A DNA stretch of 64,000 nt from Lichenicola sp964249735 (GTDB lineage: Bacteria; Pseudomonadota; Alphaproteobacteria; Acetobacterales; Acetobacteraceae). The stretch covers positions 1 to 64,000 of the forward strand of contig CAXUDP010000003.1 in assembly GCA_964249735.1 (NCBI GenBank). The letters run 5' to 3'. The first letter of the stretch is position 1; each line of letters starts with the position of its first letter. A program made the position numbers and the translations under genes. Shown one piece after another: positions 40,919 to 49,741 of the stretch. The notes under the pieces were generated by a model. It had not been told where the DNA came from. It was given only the letters and a program-made list of their open reading frames with translations, and ran no database searches.

Positions 40919-43651
40919 CTACTGCATGCTGTAGACGTGCACGTAGTCGAACCAGGCGTTCGCGCCCGGATCGGTGATGTTCTGGTTGTCCTGCGCGAAC
41001 AGGCCGATCCGCAACGGGAAGCCGCGGCCGGTCGAGGTCAGCGTCCAGGCGTTCTCGCGATACCAGGTCTTGTCGTCCAGGCTGTACCACGGGGTATAGA
41101 CATCGCCGTCCCGGTAGATGCGCAGCCAGACGGTGATGCGCGACGGGTCGAGGTTGCCGCCGAGATAGGCGCCGCTCGGGCCCTGGCCGTTGCCGACGAA
41201 GCAGCATGCGAGGTTCGCCGGATATTCCTGCGAGGTGTGCTCCGACGTCGCCGGGCAGGCGGCGGCGGAGTATTGCACGGTGGCAACCGTGGTCCCGCTC
41301 ATCGGGCTGCCGAGCGGGCAGCTGGCGCCGGCAGGCAGCGCGCTCAGCGCGTTGCGAAGCGTCGCCACCATGGTCACGGTGCCGTTCCAGGTGATGTCGT
41401 TCTGCACGTTGCTGTCGTCGTCGCTGTAGATCATCAGGCCCGCTTCCTGGTTCGCGTTCTGCGGGTCGAAGTGCATCCGTGTCTCCACCACGTAGCGGCC
41501 GGTCGGAGCCGCCTCCAGCAGCAGGTTCTTCGTCGGCGGCAGGTCGGGCGGGTTGGAAGCGTTCGCGTTCAGCCGCTGGTACTCGTCGAGGTTGCCGTTG
41601 CTGGTCAGGCTGAGCGCGCCGGTGTGCGCGAAGCCGCGCAGGGCGGAGTCCGGCCGGAGCACCTGCCATTGCGGCCCGACGGCGTTGCCGAAATCGTCCG
41701 ACAGCCCGGCGATGGCGGAGCCCGGCGCCGGCGCGGACGGGTCCGCGGCGCTGTCGTCTGCGACAGCGGCCAGGCTGACGTTGTCGAAGTCCGCCGACAT
41801 GCCGAGCGTCGCAGGCGCGATGCTGCCGCCGCCGGCGATCTCGGCAGCCGGGATGCCGGCGAGCGAGGCCATCGCCAGCACGTCGCCGTTCAGTGTCTGC
41901 AGCTGCGCCAGCGCGGTGAACGTGCCCGAGCCGTCCGGCTTCACCGTGATCGTCAGGTGGTGCCAGTTGCCGAGGTCGACCGCGGACGGGATCGCCGCCG
42001 AGGTCGACGCGTCGGTCTGGCTGACGGTGCGGTAGGTGGCCAGCGTCAGCGTGCGCGACGACACGTCGACCGCCGCCGACAGGAAGAACAGCTGCAGCGG
42101 CAGCGACGGGTGGATCGAGGTCAGGCAGCCGTACTGCCCGCTGCCGGCCCCGGCGCGCAGGTCGCAGCTGGCGTAGTAGCCGCGCTCCGGCGACCCGATC
42201 TGGTTCAGGCTGACCAGCGCCGCCAGGCTGCCGGCCGCGGCCTGACGCACGAAGCCGCCCGCCTGCGGGTCCTCCCCGGCCTCGCGCTGCCAGCTGCCGC
42301 CGAGCGGCAGCCAGTGCGCCAGCGTGCCGCCCGAATAGTTCGGCGCGCCGACGCCGCGATCGTTGAAGTTGTCGCCGATCTCCGGGGTGGTGACCGGCGC
42401 GGCGTTCTGCCGGCTCGGTCCGGTGCCGCCGTTGACCTCCGGCCAGCCCGACGCGGTCCACTGCAACGGGTCGAGATAAAGCTGGCGCAGCGCCGTCGCG
42501 GTGCCGGACTGGCCGCCGGTGATCCAGGGCCGGCTTTCCTCGATGCCGTGATAGACCAGCCAGTCCTGCCCGGCGAGGTCCTTGATCGCCACCTGCCCGC
42601 CGGCGCCGACCACGCCGTTGCCGTTCTGCCGGAGCGTCGGGAAGCCGCCGGCCTCGTCGGCGAGATCGTACCAGATCGGGTTGTCGAACTGCGACTCGCC
42701 CGGCTTCAGCTGGTCGAACGGACCATAGAACCACTCCATCGGCGTGTCGTTGTGGTCAGAGAACGGCCCGTTCGGGGTCGTGGCGCGGTCGGCCACCACG
42801 CTGTACGGGCTGCTCGGGCCGGCGCAGCAATCCGACTGCGAGTTCAGCATGTAGTAGTAGAGCGTGCTGCCGAGGACGTGCGGCAGCAGGAAGTTGGCCT
42901 CGGTGCGGATGTTGTGGCCGAACTGCACGTCGCTGCCGGCCACCACGCCGAGACCGTCGGCGGTGAGCTTGTGCAGCCGGTTGCCGCCGAAGAAGCTGCC
43001 CTCGTACAGCCACAGCGTTCCGTCCGGCCCCTGATACACCGCCGAGTCGAACTCCCAGTTGTAGCAGGACGGGTTGGTCGGGTCGGTGCAGAAGCCCCAG
43101 CTCGGCGGGATCACCGGCCCGGTGCGGTAGGCGCCGCCGCCGGACGGCCCGGCATCGGTCCACGGCCCGAGCGGCGTCGGCGCGGTGGCGACGCCGATCG
43201 CCGGCACCCCGTTCGGAGAACCATAGGCCGGCAGGGCGTTGGCCTGGTCGGCGGTGTAGTACAGGTAGTACTTGCCGTTGAGGTAGTGCACGTCCGGCGC
43301 CCAGAGCCCCGAGGCGGGACCGGCCCAGTCGGGCGGCGCGGTGAACGCGTCGCCGGCATAGGACCAGTGCACCAGATCGGTGGAGCGCCAGATCGGCAGG
43401 ATGTGTTCCGGCCCCGCGCCGCCGAACTGCGTGCTGGTGGCGTACAGGTAGTAGTAGCCGTCGAGGCCACGGATCACGTCGGGATCGGCCGCGTTGGCCG
43501 ACAGGACCGGGTTGGCATAGGTCGCTGCGGCGGCGCGCGCGGCAGGGCACAGTCCCAGGACCGCAATCAGGCAGAGCGTTGCCCGCAACCACCCAGACGC
43601 GCGCATGACGGCGTGGCCGACGCTGCCGCGTCGTGTCCGGACCTGATCCAT
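40919..43651 (-). CDS. Secreted glycoside hydrolase family 43 protein (arabinanase/xylosidase type)
   Basis: A 910-residue exported enzyme predicted to cut arabinose- or xylose-containing polysaccharides. A signal peptide spans about 16-41 (ATLCLIAVLGLCPAARA). The five-bladed propeller starts with NAADPDVIRGLDGYYYLYAT, supplying the catalytic base Asp (56 or 58). SGLWAPDVHYLNGKYYLYYT gives the pKa-modulating Asp120, and NWEFDSAVY near 199-207 the likely acid Glu. After about 400 come two concanavalin-like beta-sandwich regions (about 450-630 and 650-910), the second resembling DUF1349-type modules. ATG 43651 follows a GGAGGA ribosome site. Exact specificity cannot be read. Confidence 0.85.
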   Translation of the reverse strand: MDQVRTRRGSVGHAVMRASGWLRATLCLIAVLGLCPAARAAAATYANPVLSANAADPDVIRGLDGYYYLYATSTQFGGAGPEHILPIWRSTDLVHWSYAGDAFTAPPDWAGPASGLWAPDVHYLNGKYYLYYTADQANALPAYGSPNGVPAIGVATAPTPLGPWTDAGPSGGGAYRTGPVIPPSWGFCTDPTNPSCYNWEFDSAVYQGPDGTLWLYEGSFFGGNRLHKLTADGLGVVAGSDVQFGHNIRTEANFLLPHVLGSTLYYYMLNSQSDCCAGPSSPYSVVADRATTPNGPFSDHNDTPMEWFYGPFDQLKPGESQFDNPIWYDLADEAGGFPTLRQNGNGVVGAGGQVAIKDLAGQDWLVYHGIEESRPWITGGQSGTATALRQLYLDPLQWTASGWPEVNGGTGPSRQNAAPVTTPEIGDNFNDRGVGAPNYSGGTLAHWLPLGGSWQREAGEDPQAGGFVRQAAAGSLAALVSLNQIGSPERGYYASCDLRAGAGSGQYGCLTSIHPSLPLQLFFLSAAVDVSSRTLTLATYRTVSQTDASTSAAIPSAVDLGNWHHLTITVKPDGSGTFTALAQLQTLNGDVLAMASLAGIPAAEIAGGGSIAPATLGMSADFDNVSLAAVADDSAADPSAPAPGSAIAGLSDDFGNAVGPQWQVLRPDSALRGFAHTGALSLTSNGNLDEYQRLNANASNPPDLPPTKNLLLEAAPTGRYVVETRMHFDPQNANQEAGLMIYSDDDSNVQNDITWNGTVTMVATLRNALSALPAGASCPLGSPMSGTTVATVQYSAAACPATSEHTSQEYPANLACCFVGNGQGPSGAYLGGNLDPSRITVWLRIYRDGDVYTPWYSLDDKTWYRENAWTLTSTGRGFPLRIGLFAQDNQNITDPGANAWFDYVHVYSMQ

Positions 43652-43783
43652 GGTGTTCCTCCAGCGGGACGATTGCTTCGTCCTCGTGGCGGCAGGCTCG
43701 CAGGGCATCAAAACCCTGTCAAAGGGTCTTGTCCGAGTAATCGCTTCACGTCTGGATGAGCGACCCCGGCGCTCACCGGGCGA

Positions 43784-44839
43784 TCATGCGGCCGATGCGG
43801 CCTTGTCATCCTGCCCGAGCAGGTCGCGCACCATCGGGATCACCCGGGTGCCGTACAGCTCGATGCAGCGCATCAGGTGCGCATGCGACAGCCGCCCGGC
43901 GCTGTATTTCAGGTCGAACCGCGACAGCCCGAGTGCCCCGGCGGTCGCGGCAATCTTGCGCGCGACGGTGTCCGGCGCGCCGACATACAGCGAGCCGCGC
44001 GCGATCTCGACGTCGAACGCCGCGCGCTGCAACGGTGGCCAGCCACGCTCGCCGCCGATCCCGTCGTGCATCCGCTTGTAGTCCGGCCAGAACCGCTCGC
44101 GCGCCTCGTCGTCGCTGTCGGCGACGAAGCCGGGCGAATGCACGCCGATCGGCTGCAGCGGCGTCGCGAAGTGCCGCGCCGCACGGCCATACAGCTCGAC
44201 GTACGGCGCGAACCGCTTCGGGTCGCCGCCGATGACCGCCAGCATCATCGGCATGGCGTAGCGCGCCGCCCGCACCACCGACTCCTGGCTGCCGCCGACG
44301 CCGATCCAGGTCCGGAGCTGCCCGGTCTCGACCGGGGGAAACACCGCCTGGTTCACCAGGGGCGGCCGTACCGTGCCCTTCCAGCTCACCCGCTCCTGCC
44401 GCACCAGCGCCACGAACAGCTCGAGCTTCTCGCCGAACAGCGTCTCGTAGTCGGCCAGCTCGTAGCCGAACAGCGGGAAGGACTCCGTGAACGAGCCGCG
44501 CCCGAGGATCACCTCGGCGCGCCCGGAGGACAGCGCGTCCAGCGTCGAGAAGCGCTGGAACACGCGGATCGGGTCGTCGGAGCTCAGCACCGTCACCGCC
44601 GAGGCGAGGCGGATCCGTGCCGTGCGCGACGCGATCGCCGCCAGCACCGGCTCGGGCGCCGACACCGCGAAGTCGGCGCGGTGATGCTCGCCGAGGCCGA
44701 ACACGTCCACGCCGACCGCATCCGCCAGCACCGCCTCGTCGACCACGTTCCGGATCACCTGCGCGTGCGTCAGCAGGTCGCCGCCCGCGCCGGCGGTGAC
44801 GTCGCCGAAGGTGTCGAGACCGAGTTCGAGATGGGGCAT
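43784..44839 (-). CDS. LLM-class flavin-dependent oxidoreductase (luciferase-like)
   Basis: A 351-residue TIM-barrel flavin enzyme beginning MPHLELGLDTFGDVT. Family features include GLGEHHRADFAVSAPEPVLA, IRLASAVTVLSSDDPIRVFQ, RAEVILGRGSFTESFPLFGY and the late LYVGAPDTVARKIA. Members oxidise diverse substrates with FMNH2 or F420; the substrate here is not evident. It ends upstream of the GH43 start on the same strand with a 132-base gap and diverges from the NUDIX gene. Confidence 0.88.
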   Translation of the reverse strand: MPHLELGLDTFGDVTAGAGGDLLTHAQVIRNVVDEAVLADAVGVDVFGLGEHHRADFAVSAPEPVLAAIASRTARIRLASAVTVLSSDDPIRVFQRFSTLDALSSGRAEVILGRGSFTESFPLFGYELADYETLFGEKLELFVALVRQERVSWKGTVRPPLVNQAVFPPVETGQLRTWIGVGGSQESVVRAARYAMPMMLAVIGGDPKRFAPYVELYGRAARHFATPLQPIGVHSPGFVADSDDEARERFWPDYKRMHDGIGGERGWPPLQRAAFDVEIARGSLYVGAPDTVARKIAATAGALGLSRFDLKYSAGRLSHAHLMRCIELYGTRVIPMVRDLLGQDDKAASAA

Positions 44840-45011
44840 CCGGCGCAGCTCCCGCAAGGATCCCGGCCAGGCCGCCGGGCCCTCCAGATGGCGCCGCGAC
44901 GCCGCCACGACAAGCGATCCGGCCGACCTCGGGGAACCACCCTGTCGCCGCGCCGTCCTGCCTCGAAGCGACCGGGCAGCCCGCCCTGAACGCGCAACCG
45001 GACGACGCCGC

Positions 45012-45596
45012 ATGACGGACCAGGCCGACCAGTCCATCCGGATCCGCGCCCGGCGGACGCTGTCCGACGGGCGATTCAGGCTGGAAACCGTGACCTTCGA
45101 CCAGGCCGCCGCCGACGGGTCGACGCAGACCCTCGACCGCGAGGTCTACCATGGTGGTGCCGGGGCGGCGGTGCTGCCGGTCGACCGCAAGGCCGGCACC
45201 GTGCTGCTGGTCCGCCAGTTCCGCATTCCCGCCTACCTCCAGGGCGGCGAGGCCTCACTGCTGGAAGCTTGCGCCGGCCTGGTCGACGGGGGGGACGAGC
45301 CGGCCGACACGGTGCGCAAGGAGGCCGGGCAGGAGATGGGCTGCCGCCTGCACGACGTGCGCCGGGTGTGCACGGTCTACACCAGCCCGGGCACCAGCAC
45401 CGAGACGCTGCACCTGTTCTCGGCCAGCTACGGCCCGGACGACCGCGTCGGCGATGGCGGCGGCCTGCCCGCCGAAGGCGAGCGGATCGCCGTGCTGGAG
45501 CTGCCGCTCGACCGGGCGCTCGACATGGTGGAGCGCGGCGAGATCCGCGACGCCAAGACCGTGATCCTGCTGCAGCACGCCCGCCTGGCCGGCTGA
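45012..45596 (+). CDS. NUDIX hydrolase (NudK/ADP-ribose pyrophosphatase-like), altered Nudix box
   Basis: A 194-residue NUDIX protein related to NudK (GDP-mannose or ADP-ribose hydrolase): REVYHGGAGAAVLPVDRK, VLLVRQFRIPAYLQGGE, and SLLEACAGLVDGGDEPADTV as in that subfamily. The Nudix helix reads RKEAGQEMGC where the family has RKEAxEETG, so the first Glu of the metal-binding Glu pair is Gln. Activity may be reduced or changed. A run of seven G at 45288-45294 falls in the loop just before the helix, though the frame stays intact. The stop lies 18 bases from convergent dnaQ. Confidence 0.82.
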   Translation: MTDQADQSIRIRARRTLSDGRFRLETVTFDQAAADGSTQTLDREVYHGGAGAAVLPVDRKAGTVLLVRQFRIPAYLQGGEASLLEACAGLVDGGDEPADTVRKEAGQEMGCRLHDVRRVCTVYTSPGTSTETLHLFSASYGPDDRVGDGGGLPAEGERIAVLELPLDRALDMVERGEIRDAKTVILLQHARLAG

Positions 45597-45614
45597 GCCG
45601 GATCGCGCCCTGCC

Positions 45615-46289
45615 TCAGGCACGCAGCCAGACCGGCTCCTTGAGCCCGGACACGAACGCGGCGTGCGCGGCAAGCTCGGCGTCCGACGGCACCACCGGCC
45701 GCGGCGTGCGGCTGCGCGTCAGGGTGTAGGCCACCGCCCCCCCGCCTTCCGCCACCGCCAGCTCCAGCCCACGCTGGCGCCCGCCCATCAGCTCGACATA
45801 CACCTCGGCCAGCAGCCGGCAATCGAGCAGGGCGTTGTGGGTGGTGCGCTCGGACAGGTCGACGCCGTAGCGCCGGCACAGGGCGTCCAGGCTGTTGGGC
45901 AGGCCGGGGAACCGGGTGCGGGCCATGTCCAGGGTGTCGATCATGCGGGCGCGGTCGAGCGGCGGCCGCCCGGCCCGGATCAGCTCGGCATCGAGGAAGC
46001 CGAAGTCGAACGGGGCATTGTGGGCGATCAGCGGGTCGCTGCCCACGAAGTCGAGGAACTCGCCTGCGATCTCGCGGAACTTCTTCTGCCCCAGCAGGTG
46101 CGCGCGGGTGTACCCGTGCACACGCGCCGCTTCCTCGGGCACGTCGCGCTCCGGGTCGATCAGGGTATGGTAGTGCCGCCCGGTCGGCAGGTCGCCGACC
46201 AGCTCCAGGGCGGCGATCTCCAGCACCCGGTCGCCGGTAAGCGGGTCGAAGCCGGTGGTCTCGGTGTCGAACAGCACCGCGCGCTTCAT
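45615..46289 (-). CDS. dnaQ: DNA polymerase III epsilon subunit (proofreading exonuclease)
   Basis: 3'-5' DEDDh exonuclease that proofreads replication. The 224-residue protein has ExoI VLFDTETTGFDPLTGDRVLE (Asp8, Glu10), ExoII IAHNAPFDFGFLDAEL and ExoIII THNALLDCRLLAEVY with the HxAxxD motif. It is the last gene of the leftward set, 14 bases after coaE. The aroE-coaE-dnaQ order is conserved in alphaproteobacteria. Confidence 0.95.
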   Translation of the reverse strand: MKRAVLFDTETTGFDPLTGDRVLEIAALELVGDLPTGRHYHTLIDPERDVPEEAARVHGYTRAHLLGQKKFREIAGEFLDFVGSDPLIAHNAPFDFGFLDAELIRAGRPPLDRARMIDTLDMARTRFPGLPNSLDALCRRYGVDLSERTTHNALLDCRLLAEVYVELMGGRQRGLELAVAEGGGAVAYTLTRSRTPRPVVPSDAELAAHAAFVSGLKEPVWLRA

Positions 46290-46303
46290 GGTCCGGCTCC
46301 CCC

Positions 46304-46897
46304 TCAGGACGGCCGGCGGAGTCGTGCCAGCAGCCGCCTTATCTGCGCCAGGCCGTGGCCGCGCGACAACCCGGTGCGGATCACCAGGTCGGCGCGTCGC
46401 CGCTTCTCGCGGTCCGGCATCTGCCGGGCGATCAGCGCCGACGCTTCCGCCTCGCTCATGCCGCGCCGGCGCCGCACCCGTTCGAGCTGCAGCGCCGGCG
46501 GCGCCGACACCACCAGCAGGAGGTCGCAGGCGCGGTCCCCACCGGTTTCCAGCAGCAGCGGCACGTCGAGTACGGCGGCGGGCGCGCCCCGCCGGCGCGC
46601 GCGGGCAAGGAACCGGGCCTGGGCCGCACGCACCAGCGGATGCACGATCCGCTCCAGCGACCGGAGCAGCGCCGGATCGGCCGCCACCGCACGACGCAGC
46701 GCGGCCCGGTCGAGCACGCCGTCGCGGACGGTTCCGGGCAGCAGGGCCGCGATCGCCGGCAGCGCCGCGCCGCCCGGCGCCTGCAGCGCCCGCACGACGG
46801 CATCGGCGTCGAACACCGGCAGCCGGGCACGGCGGAAGGCGCCGGCGGCGGTGGACTTGCCCATGCCGATCCCGCCGGTCAGGCCGATTATCTTCAC
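46304..46897 (-). CDS. coaE: Dephospho-CoA kinase
   Basis: Final step of coenzyme A synthesis, phosphorylating the ribose 3'-hydroxyl. The 197-residue product begins IIGLTGGIGMGKSTAAGAF with the P-loop GGIGMGKST, then FDADAVVRALQ, VLDVPLLLETGGD and LIARQMPDREKRRRADLVI. It starts with GTG at 46897, overlapping the aroE stop, which supports this start over the long open frame upstream that lies inside aroE. Confidence 0.94.
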   Translation of the reverse strand: MKIIGLTGGIGMGKSTAAGAFRRARLPVFDADAVVRALQAPGGAALPAIAALLPGTVRDGVLDRAALRRAVAADPALLRSLERIVHPLVRAAQARFLARARRRGAPAAVLDVPLLLETGGDRACDLLLVVSAPPALQLERVRRRRGMSEAEASALIARQMPDREKRRRADLVIRTGLSRGHGLAQIRRLLARLRRPS

Positions 46898-47760
46898 GCT
46901 GGTCGTATCTGTCCCGGCTGTTCCAGGTCGGCGCGTACCAGGGTCAGCAGCGCCGGATCCACCGACGGATCGACACCGAACCAGGCGGCGAAGCCGGGCC
47001 GACCCTGGTGCAGCAGCATGCCCAGCCCCTCGACCGTGCGCAGGCCCAGCGCTCGCGCCTGCGCCAGCAGCGGGGTGACGCGCGGCAGGTAGACGATGTC
47101 GGCCACCACCAGCCCCGGATGCGCCCGGTCGAGGGCGCACGGCGTGCCCGGCATGTGCGCCATGCCGACCGGGCTCGCGTTCACCAGCAGCGCGATGTCG
47201 GGGAGCGCTGCCTCGCGCGCCTCCCAGTCCAGCACCCGTACCGGATTCGCAGGCTCGGCCAGCGCGTCCGCCAGCGCCTCCGCCCGACCGCGGCCGCGGT
47301 TGGCGACCCGCACCGGAACGCCCAGCGCCTGCAGCGAGGCCGCGATCGCCCGTGCCGCCCCGCCCGCTCCCAGCACCAGCACCGGTCCGGCGGCCGGCTC
47401 GATCCCCTCGTCGCGCAGGCTGTCGAGGAAGCCCTGGCCGTCGGTGCTGTCCGCCTGCAGCCGGCCATCCGGCAGGAAGGCAAGCGTGTTGGCGGCGCCG
47501 CAGCGGGCCGCGGCCGGCGTGCGAAGGTCGGCCAGCCGGAACGCTTCCTCCTTGTGCGGCAGGGTGACGTTGACCCCGGCGAAGCCTGCCGCGCGCAGGC
47601 CGCGCAGCGCGGTGTCGAGCTGCCCCGGCGCCACCGGCAGCGGCAGGTAGGCGCCGTCGATCCCGGCCCGGCGCAGCCACTCGTTGTGCAGCAGCGGCGA
47701 GCGCGAATGCCCGACCGGCCAGCCGATCACCCCGGCGAGCCGGGTGCGGCCGCCGATCAC
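46894..47760 (-). CDS. aroE: Shikimate dehydrogenase
   Basis: NADPH-dependent reduction of 3-dehydroshikimate in aromatic amino acid synthesis. The 288-residue enzyme has VIGWPVGHSRSPLLHNEWL (shikimate site), GVNVTLPHKEEAF with the catalytic Lys, STDGQGFLDSL, and the Rossmann motif VLVLGAGGAARAIAASL. It uses a GTG start at 47760 overlapping the stop of the upstream gene and overlaps coaE at its end, so the three are translationally linked. Confidence 0.95.
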   Translation of the reverse strand: MIGGRTRLAGVIGWPVGHSRSPLLHNEWLRRAGIDGAYLPLPVAPGQLDTALRGLRAAGFAGVNVTLPHKEEAFRLADLRTPAAARCGAANTLAFLPDGRLQADSTDGQGFLDSLRDEGIEPAAGPVLVLGAGGAARAIAASLQALGVPVRVANRGRGRAEALADALAEPANPVRVLDWEAREAALPDIALLVNASPVGMAHMPGTPCALDRAHPGLVVADIVYLPRVTPLLAQARALGLRTVEGLGMLLHQGRPGFAAWFGVDPSVDPALLTLVRADLEQPGQIRPA

Positions 47761-48548
47761 CGCGCCGCCGCGTCGCAGGCGGACAGCGCCGCGGGCAGCA
47801 GCCGCGCCAGCCGCTCCGCCCAGGCGCGCTGCCCGTCCCCGTCCGCGATCAGGTCCTGCCTGATCTCCAGCTCGGCGTGCAGCAGGCCGCGCGCTTCGCC
47901 ATGCACCGGCACGGTGTAGTCGTCGAGGTCGGACAGGGCGTAGGGCTCGTTGTCGCCCACCACGAGGTCGCCTTCCGCCTCCAGCAGCGCCAGCAGGGCA
48001 CGGCCGAAGCGCCCGTCGTGGTTGTACAGCACCCCGGCGTGCCAGGGCCGCGACCGCCCGCTCATCACCGGCGTGAAGCTGTGCACCGCCACCAGCACGC
48101 CCTGCCGCTCCGCCGCCTCCCGCGCATCGAGGGCCTGGGCGACCGCCGCCTGGTATGGCGCGAAGATCGCCTCGCGCCGGGCGTCGCGCGCCGCGTCGTC
48201 GAGGCCGAGATTGGCCGGCACCACCGTGCCGTCGCTGCGCGGCGCGATCGAGGTCGGGTGGCCGGGCCTGCGGTTGCAGTCGATCACCAGCCGCGAATAA
48301 GGCTGCGCCACCATCGGCGCGTCCAGCAGCGTGGCCAGGTGCGCCGCCACCCCCATGGCGCCGATGTCCCAGGCGATGTGCCGCTCGAACTCGCGCTCCG
48401 GCAGGCCGAGCCGCCCGAGACTGACGGGCACCGCGCGCCCGGCATGATCGACGCACAGCACGAACGGGGAACCGCCGCCGGGGTTGAGCCATTGCACCGG
48501 GGACGGGTCGTTCGGGCCGAGCAGCGGCGGCGGTCCGGACGGGCTCAT
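47757..48548 (-). CDS. N-formylglutamate amidohydrolase-family protein
   Basis: A 263-residue FGase-domain protein that would release glutamate from N-formylglutamate, as at the end of histidine degradation. Motifs are FVLCVDHAGRAVPVSLGRLG, HIAWDIGAMGVAAHLATLLD, SRLVIDCNRRPGHPTSI, VAVHSFTPVMSGRSRPWH and VVGDNEPYALSDLDDYTVPVHGEAR truncated in quotation. No hut genes are nearby; it leads the aroE-coaE-dnaQ set, where many alphaproteobacteria instead carry maf. The substrate is therefore uncertain. Confidence 0.82.
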   Translation of the reverse strand: MSPSGPPPLLGPNDPSPVQWLNPGGGSPFVLCVDHAGRAVPVSLGRLGLPEREFERHIAWDIGAMGVAAHLATLLDAPMVAQPYSRLVIDCNRRPGHPTSIAPRSDGTVVPANLGLDDAARDARREAIFAPYQAAVAQALDAREAAERQGVLVAVHSFTPVMSGRSRPWHAGVLYNHDGRFGRALLALLEAEGDLVVGDNEPYALSDLDDYTVPVHGEARGLLHAELEIRQDLIADGDGQRAWAERLARLLPAALSACDAAAR

Positions 48549-48668
48549 GCGGCGCTTTCCTTCCGCCCCAGGCCTGTGTTCTGCTGCATCGGTCGCTCCG
48601 GAGTCTGCGCGGCCAGTCATACTGCCCCATCCTTCTCCCACCCCGGAAGCCCGAGGCGAACCGTTTCC

Positions 48669-49697
48669 ATGCCGGTTCTGACGGTCGAGCACATCACCAC
48701 CTACCGCTACCGGCGCCCGGTCGGCCTCGGCGAACATCGGATGATGTTCCGGCCGCGCGACTCCGCCGACCAGCGGCTGCTGTCCTGGGAGCTGTCGATC
48801 ATCCCGCGCCCGGTCGAGCTGCGCTCGATCCCGGACGCGTTCGGCAACGTGGTCACCCTGGCGCGCTTCAGCGGCCGGGCCTCGGACCTCCGCTTCGAGA
48901 ACCGGCTGACGGTGGAGCACACCGAGACGGTGCCCACGCCGGACATGCTGGCGTCCTACGCCCGGACCTGGCCGTTCACCTATGACGGCGACGAGGCCGC
49001 CGACCTGGCCCGCGTGCGCGAGCGCCACTACGACGATCCCGACCACGTGGTCGACGCCTGGGCGCGCGGCTTCCTGCACCAGCACGGCGGCGGCACGCTC
49101 GACCTCCTGGCCGCCATGACGGAGGAGATCCGGCGCGGCTTCACCTATTCCGTCCGTCACGAGGAAGGGGTGCAGGAGCCGGCGCGCACGCTGCGGCTGC
49201 GCAACGGCACCTGCCGCGACTACGCGGTGCTGATGATGGAGGCGGTGCGCGCCCTGGGCCTCGCGGCGCGGTTCGTGTCCGGCTACGTCTACACCCCGGG
49301 TTCGGACGGGGTGCCGCATGTCGGCGGCGGTTCCACCCATGCCTGGGTCGAGGTCTACCTGCCCGGCTGCGGCTGGTGCGAGTTCGACCCGACCAACGGC
49401 ATCGTCGGCAGCCGCGACCTGATCCGCGTCGCCACCGTCCGCGACTGGCACCAGGCGGTGCCGCTGGCCGGCACCTGGACCGGGTTTCCCGCGGACAGCC
49501 TCGGCATGTCCGTTTCGGTCAGGGTGGGTATGCGTGGAACGGAGGTGGACGCGGACACGGAGTCGGGCAAGAACCCGCCCGCCGGCGACGTCGGGCAGCG
49601 TCGTTCGGCCGACATCGTCACGCTGCTGGGCCGAGACGGCGGCATGGCGTCGTCCGACACCCGTTCGGGGATCGACCAGCCGGTCGAGGCGATCTGA
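48669..49697 (+). CDS. Transglutaminase-like cysteine protease family protein (first of pair)
   Basis: A 342-residue protein with the bacterial transglutaminase N-terminal domain (VLTVEHITTYRYRRPVGLGE, about 3-80) and a transglutaminase core with the catalytic triad context: Cys in LRNGTCRDYAVLMMEAVRAL, His in GGSTHAWVEVYLPGCGW and Asp in CEFDPTNGIVGS. Such bacterial proteins are usually peptidases or amidases rather than crosslinkers. The last ~60 residues are a polar extension. It diverges from the FGase gene with a 120-base gap and is followed after 44 bases by a second, different transglutaminase gene. Confidence 0.85.
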   Translation: MPVLTVEHITTYRYRRPVGLGEHRMMFRPRDSADQRLLSWELSIIPRPVELRSIPDAFGNVVTLARFSGRASDLRFENRLTVEHTETVPTPDMLASYARTWPFTYDGDEAADLARVRERHYDDPDHVVDAWARGFLHQHGGGTLDLLAAMTEEIRRGFTYSVRHEEGVQEPARTLRLRNGTCRDYAVLMMEAVRALGLAARFVSGYVYTPGSDGVPHVGGGSTHAWVEVYLPGCGWCEFDPTNGIVGSRDLIRVATVRDWHQAVPLAGTWTGFPADSLGMSVSVRVGMRGTEVDADTESGKNPPAGDVGQRRSADIVTLLGRDGGMASSDTRSGIDQPVEAI

Positions 49698-49741
49698 ACC
49701 AAAGGATGTCGGCCACGAGCCGTGACTGGAAAGGGAACCGC

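Noticed and set aside
40721..43759. 1012-codon open frame opposite the GH43 gene
   Set aside because: The opposite strand carries GH43 catalytic motifs and a ribosome site; this frame is a GC-driven shadow.
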